DNA of 8,955 nucleotides, taken from contig JAUZPC010000098.1 in the NCBI GenBank assembly GCA_030706105.1, positions 1 through 8,955 of the forward strand, given 5' to 3'. The notes beneath the pieces are model-generated. The model worked only from the letters and a program-made list of their open reading frames with translations, ran no database searches and had not been told where the DNA came from. Below are positions 6,847 through 8,955 of this stretch, piece after piece. Source of the stretch: Bacteroidota bacterium. GTDB lineage: Bacteria; Bacteroidota; Ignavibacteria; Ignavibacteriales; Ignavibacteriaceae. The translations under genes were made by a program, and so were the position numbers. Each line of letters begins with the position of its first letter. Within the stretch, counting starts at the first letter, position 1.

Positions 6847-6877
6847 TTTGAATTTTTATTCTTTAATTGTAACTTTA
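6847..6877 (+). promoter_or_regulatory. Promoter of the intact VOC gene
   Basis: TTTG (6847-6850), 19 bases, TAACTTTA (6870-6877): one mismatch from the Bacteroidota consensus. Some read-through from the methyltransferase gene is also expected, as no terminator lies between them. Confidence 0.5.
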
Positions 6878-6901
6878 CATCAAATTATTTCATAAAATTT
6901 T

Positions 6902-6908
6902 GAAGGAT
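6902..6908 (+). promoter_or_regulatory. Ribosome binding site of the intact VOC gene
   Basis: GAAGGAT five bases before ATG 6914; the downstream copy has GGAAGGA in the same place. Confidence 0.7.
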
Positions 6909-6913
6909 ATAAA

Positions 6914-7261
6914 ATGGCTCAATTAATAGCACATGCCGAGATCCCTGTAAAAGACATAGATAAAGCAAAAGCTTTTTACGAACAACTTTTTGGATGGGAG
7001 TTCAGACCATTCGGGAATGGATACCTCCTTTTTAATAACCATAAAGGCATAACAATAGGGTTGAAAAAAGTTGATGAAATCCAGAGCGGCAATACTACTA
7101 TTTTTCATATAAATATAAAAGAAATTGAAAAGTACCTCGATAAGGCTAAAGAGTTAGGCGGAAAAGAAGTAAGGGCAAAGACCATTATTCCTGCTATGGG
7201 CTATTATGCATTAGTAGGAGATTTAGACGGTAATACGATAGGGCTATTCCAAACAAATTAG
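6914..7261 (+). CDS. VOC-superfamily protein (glyoxalase/bleomycin-resistance-like)
   Basis: A 115-residue protein, one complete VOC unit of two beta-alpha-beta-beta-beta modules. Signatures: AHAEIPVKDIDKAKAFYEQL followed by FGW (6-28, with His7 as a potential metal ligand), TIFHINIKEIEKYLDKAKE (62-80, His65) and the C-terminal DLDGNTIGLFQTN. It resembles the small COG3324-type 'lactoylglutathione lyase-related' proteins, whose substrates are mostly unknown. The usual terminal metal-binding Glu is not obvious in IGLFQ, so metal binding and activity are uncertain; do not read it as a glyoxalase I. It probably works as a dimer in the cytoplasm. It starts 92 bases after the methyltransferase stop on the same strand, with its own promoter and ribosome site. 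A frameshifted copy lies 722 bp downstream, so the gene was once present in two working copies. Confidence 0.85.
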   Translation: MAQLIAHAEIPVKDIDKAKAFYEQLFGWEFRPFGNGYLLFNNHKGITIGLKKVDEIQSGNTTIFHINIKEIEKYLDKAKELGGKEVRAKTIIPAMGYYALVGDLDGNTIGLFQTN

Positions 7262-7415
7262 TTTGAATTTACATTTGTAAAGCGCCAAAGAAAAATCTCA
7301 TTTTCTGCAAAAAACAAAAGCAGAGTTACGCATCATGGCAAAAAGCATTAAAGATTCCTGCTTCATGTTCGGAATTATGCAACCCTGAAAGCATGTGGCT
7401 ACGCCAGGTGACATT
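7262..7415. other. 3' flank of the VOC gene inside the duplication
   Basis: No gene. It carries a weak hairpin TCTGC-N11-GCAGA (about 7305-7325), conserved in the second copy (about 8026-8046), that could slow transcription but has no T tract. The element end AACCCTGAAAG follows at 7381-7391. The stretch is about 95% alike in both copies apart from two indels. Confidence 0.6.
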
Positions 7416-7544
7416 ATGATTTCTTCAGAAATGTTTGCCAGGTTTGTAAAATATGCAAAACCAATAGGGGCTGAGTTTATAGGCGGATGCTGCGGAACCG
7501 ATTTTTCTTACATTAAAGCGGCGGCTGAAGAGTTAAAGGCTTAG
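7416..7544 (+). pseudogene. Orphaned C-terminal fragment of the homocysteine methyltransferase gene
   Basis: From 7428 it repeats the last 38 codons of the 5946-6821 gene plus its stop. The duplication junction happens to supply an in-frame ATG at 7416, leaving an uninterrupted 42-codon frame that still contains GGCCGT. Of the six base differences from the parent, five change the amino acid (Gly to Arg, Ser to Pro, Val to Ala, Glu to Lys, Ala to Glu) and one is silent. That suggests no selection on the protein. It cannot be an enzyme, since most of the barrel and Cys209 are missing. No ribosome site is seen before 7416. Confidence 0.85.
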
Positions 7545-7569
7545 TACGCCATAAGTCACAAGGATGTCA

Positions 7570-7600
7570 TTTGAGTTTTTATTCTTTAATTGTAATTTTG
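7570..7600 (+). promoter_or_regulatory. Consensus Bacteroidota promoter before the broken VOC copy
   Basis: TTTG (7570-7573), 19 bases, TAATTTTG (7593-7600): an exact match to TTTG-N19-TAnnTTTG, better than the first copy. It is followed by GGAAGGA (7624-7630) before ATG 7636. Confidence 0.55.
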
Positions 7601-7635
7601 CATCAAATTATTTCACAAAATTTGGAAGGATAAAA

Positions 7636-7982
7636 ATGGCTCAATTAATAGCGCATGCCGAGATCCCGGCAAAAGACATAGATAAAGCAAAGGCTTTTTA
7701 TGAACAACTTTTCGGATGGGAGTTTGGACCATGCGGAAATGGATACCTCCTTTTTAATGACAATAAAGGCATAACCATAGGATTGAAAAAAGTTGATGAA
7801 ATCCAGAGTGGCAATACTACTATTTTTCATATAAATATTAAGGAAATTGAAAAGTACCTCGATAAAGCTAAAAGTTAGGCGGAAAAGAAGTAAAAGCAAA
7901 GACAATTATTCCTGCGATGGGCTATTATGCATTGATAGGAGATTTAGACGGTAATACTATAGGATTATTCCAAACAAATTAG
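7636..7982 (+). pseudogene. Frameshifted second copy of the VOC gene
   Basis: Collinear with the intact VOC gene. A one-base deletion at about 7871 (GCTAAAGAG in copy one, GCTAAAAG here) brings TAG into frame at 7876-7878 after 80 residues. Beyond it the remaining codons run open in the other frame to the ancestral stop at 7980-7982, still ending in GLFQTN. The 80-residue product would contain His7 and His65 but lack the last strands. By hand comparison about 19 of the substitutions are silent and only seven residues differ, so the frame was under selection for most of its history. A recent mutation or a sequencing error both fit. The promoter and ribosome site are intact. Confidence 0.85.
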
Positions 7983-8071
7983 TTTGAATTTACATTTGTA
8001 GAGCGCCAAAGAAAAATCTCATTTTCTGCAAAACACAAAAGCAGAGTTCTGCATCATGTTCGAAATTATGC

Positions 8072-8190
8072 AACCCTGAAAGGGTGACATTATGATTCCT
8101 TTGTAATTTTAAATTCAATAGTGTCACCCGTTCCGGGTTTCGTGCCCTTTATGACTCATGTCTCTACTATAATTCCACCCTTTCAGGGTT
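8072..8190. repeat. Palindrome array resembling a MITE or REP element
   Basis: The ends are exact 15-base inverted repeats (AACCCTGAAAGGGTG at 8072-8086, CACCCTTTCAGGGTT at 8176-8190). Three 13-base palindromes of one design, ACCCT-GAA-AGGGT (8073-8085), ACCCG-TTC-CGGGT (8126-8138) and ACCCT-TTC-AGGGT (8177-8189), are spaced 53 and 51 bases apart. A nested repeat GGGTGACA (8082-8089) pairs with TGTCACCC (8122-8129). It has no coding capacity. It lies between the convergent VOC copy and GH3 gene. A non-autonomous mobile element or an extragenic palindrome family is the likeliest reading. Clear target-site duplications are not visible. Confidence 0.6.
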
Positions 8191-8444
8191 CCATCTCGGC
8201 ATCTTTTTCCCATAATCGTTTCGGGATTATCTTAAAAGTCTATGAGCTGGTCTTAGAGAAATCTCAATGCAAGTCACCGCAATAAGGCATCTGGCATTCC
8301 TTAAATATTACCGAATAGATAACAGTTGTGCTAATTCAGAAATAATGGTAAGAGGCGTATTTGATTGTTAAAGTGTCACCATGCATAAAATAACATACAT
8401 ATTTCCGCCGAAATATGGGTTATACCGAATGTAAATCATTCTTT
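8191..8444. other. Convergent intergenic region, no gene recognised
   Basis: No credible coding frame. A weak hairpin, ATAATC-N7-GATTAT (about 8213-8231), and the motif AGTGTCACC (8372-8380), which also occurs at 8120-8128 in the palindrome array, are the only features noted. Confidence 0.5.
8398..8417 (-). terminator. Possible weak terminator of the GH3 gene
   Basis: An eight-base stem CATATTTC-CGCC-GAAATATG lies 27 bases past the GH3 stop on the minus strand, followed by TATGTTATTTTATG and not by a clean T run. The stem is AT-rich, so termination would be inefficient. Confidence 0.3.
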
Positions 8445-8955
8445 TTATTTTAGCGCCAAATGAATATTTCGCGTTAATGATATCCCGTCCCCTACCTTGA
8501 ATTTTGTATTAGGAATAGATACAGGCAATTTTCCTGTTATATCATTCTGCCCTGCAATTGCATTTAACATTGCTTGTTGGGAAGCAGGCACATCGCCATA
8601 TGCACATAAATACGTGCTGACCTCGGGAAAGGCTGACAAAAGATAAGGATTTCCGAAACTTAATATCATCACGTTCTTATTAATTTTTACTAACTTATTT
8701 ATAAAAGCTATATTCCTTTTTGAAAGCCTGACAGTTCCCTGGAATGCTTTAGATCTTATGTAGGCAGGGACAATTACCAAATCTGAATTTGCTGCTGCTT
8801 TTAGTGCTTTATTATAAATTACAGAAGAAGAAGTTGTACCCAAATAAAATTTCCGTGCAGCTCCAAATTCATGTTCATATATTGAGGAAAACTCTTTTGC
8901 AGTTTCCAGACCATGCCCTTCATATATGGTTACAAGTGAAATATTCTTTTTCTTA
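8445..8955 (-). CDS. Glycoside hydrolase family 3, C-terminal part, cut by window edge
   Basis: 169 residues are visible and the frame is open through the right edge; the TTG at 8843 is an internal leucine codon, not a start. The segment fits the GH3 C-terminal alpha/beta sandwich: DLVIVPAYIRSKAF, NVMILSFGNPYLLSAFPEV, CAYGDVPASQQAMLNAIAG and DITGKLPVSIP near the end. The catalytic TIM barrel would be off the window, so specificity (beta-glucosidase, or N-acetylglucosaminidase of the NagZ kind) is open. The AYGDVPASQQA...GKLPVSIP pattern recalls the long Bacteroidota NagZ-like GH3 proteins, which are often fused to a beta-lactamase-like domain. Here the protein stops about 17 residues after LPVSIP, so no such fusion follows. 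It is convergent with the VOC copies. Confidence 0.85.
   Translation of the reverse strand, partial: KKKNISLVTIYEGHGLETAKEFSSIYEHEFGAARKFYLGTTSSSVIYNKALKAAANSDLVIVPAYIRSKAFQGTVRLSKRNIAFINKLVKINKNVMILSFGNPYLLSAFPEVSTYLCAYGDVPASQQAMLNAIAGQNDITGKLPVSIPNTKFKVGDGISLTRNIHLALK

Larger units (their letters stand above)
6705..7421 (+). repeat. Tandem duplication, first copy (intact genes)
   Basis: Aligns with 7428-8097 at an offset of 723 bases, dropping to 676 after indels. It spans the last 38 codons of the methyltransferase gene, the intergenic promoter, the whole VOC gene, the 3' flank and the left end of the palindromic element (AACCCTGAAAG at 7381-7391, GTGACATTATGATT at 7408-7421). Relative to copy two it has 30 extra bases between two TCATG motifs (7333 and 7363) and 15 extra bases at about 7392-7406, which contain the palindrome TGGC-TAC-GCCA (7396-7406). 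Confidence 0.93.
7428..8097 (+). repeat. Tandem duplication, second copy (decaying genes)
   Basis: Second copy of 6705-7421. The junction at about 7422-7427 joins the interior of the palindromic element directly to methyltransferase codon 254 (Glu). Identity is about 92-95% by eye. It has lost 30 bases between TCATG repeats and one base in the VOC frame (near 7871). Past 8097 it continues into the rest of the palindromic element, which copy one lacks. The ancestral order was therefore methyltransferase, VOC gene, element, with the duplication break inside the element. Confidence 0.93.

Noticed and set aside
7866..7884. Programmed -1 frameshift in the second VOC copy
   Set aside because: The A run is only four bases, there is no canonical slippery heptamer, and copy one encodes the same protein without any shift. 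Simple deletion is the better explanation.
8072..8190. Regularly spaced palindromes as a short CRISPR array
   Set aside because: The repeated units are 13 bases, differ in sequence and orientation, and no cas gene is in the window; a palindromic mobile or extragenic repeat fits better.
8082..8380. A larger element bounded by GGTGACA (8083-8089) and TGTCACC (8374-8380)
   Set aside because: Seven-base inverted ends 285 bases apart are expected by chance in a window this size, and nothing inside supports one unit.
8445..8843. A complete 132-residue gene starting at TTG 8843
   Set aside because: The frame continues without a stop to the right edge and the segment is the middle-to-end of a GH3 C-terminal domain, so it is a partial gene.

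Overview
The window is AT-rich (about one third G+C by eye) and reads as chromosomal DNA from the Bacteroidota/Ignavibacteria side of the FCB group. Three observations support this. Most genes are preceded by TTTG-N18/20-TAnnTTTG-like promoters, the Bacteroidota primary-sigma type. Shine-Dalgarno use is patchy. The left end carries a pair of secreted proteins (an FG-GAP/VCBS protein and a probable MXAN_6640-like metalloprotease) common in that group. The lineage is an inference from style, not from a marker gene.

Layout. Positions 1-3066, minus strand: a three-gene overlapping operon of a hotdog acyl-CoA thioesterase, a secreted VCBS-repeat protein, and the N-terminal part of a secreted putative metalloprotease that runs off the left edge. 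Positions 3140-4647, minus strand: bamD, closed by a perfect intrinsic terminator, and upstream of it an unrecognised 200-residue exported protein with a C-terminal membrane anchor; each has its own promoter. Positions 4741-4922: an intergenic region that can fold into a three-way-junction-like structure, next to a strong bidirectional terminator. Positions 4963-5870, minus strand: the membrane zinc protease htpX. From 5890 the plus strand carries a stand-alone homocysteine S-methyltransferase and then a VOC (glyoxalase-like) gene.

The most unusual part is 6705-8097. A segment of about 720 bp was tandemly duplicated. It holds the last 38 codons of the methyltransferase gene, the intergenic promoter, the whole VOC gene, its 3' flank and one end of a palindromic repeat element. 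The first copy is intact. The second VOC gene has a 1-nt deletion, yet most of its substitutions are synonymous and its promoter matches the Bacteroidota consensus exactly. The orphaned methyltransferase tail shows mainly amino-acid-changing substitutions. An array of three 13-bp palindromes spaced about 52 bp apart (8072-8190) lies beyond the duplication. The right edge holds the C-terminal part of a GH3-family glycoside hydrolase on the minus strand.

Functionally this is envelope biology (BamD, HtpX, secreted proteins, GH3) mixed with ordinary metabolism (thioesterase, methionine synthesis, VOC enzyme). I do not see a defence island, CRISPR array, transposase, tRNA or rRNA. The best candidates for something undescribed are the structured 4741-4881 element, the palindrome array and the membrane-anchored protein beside bamD.
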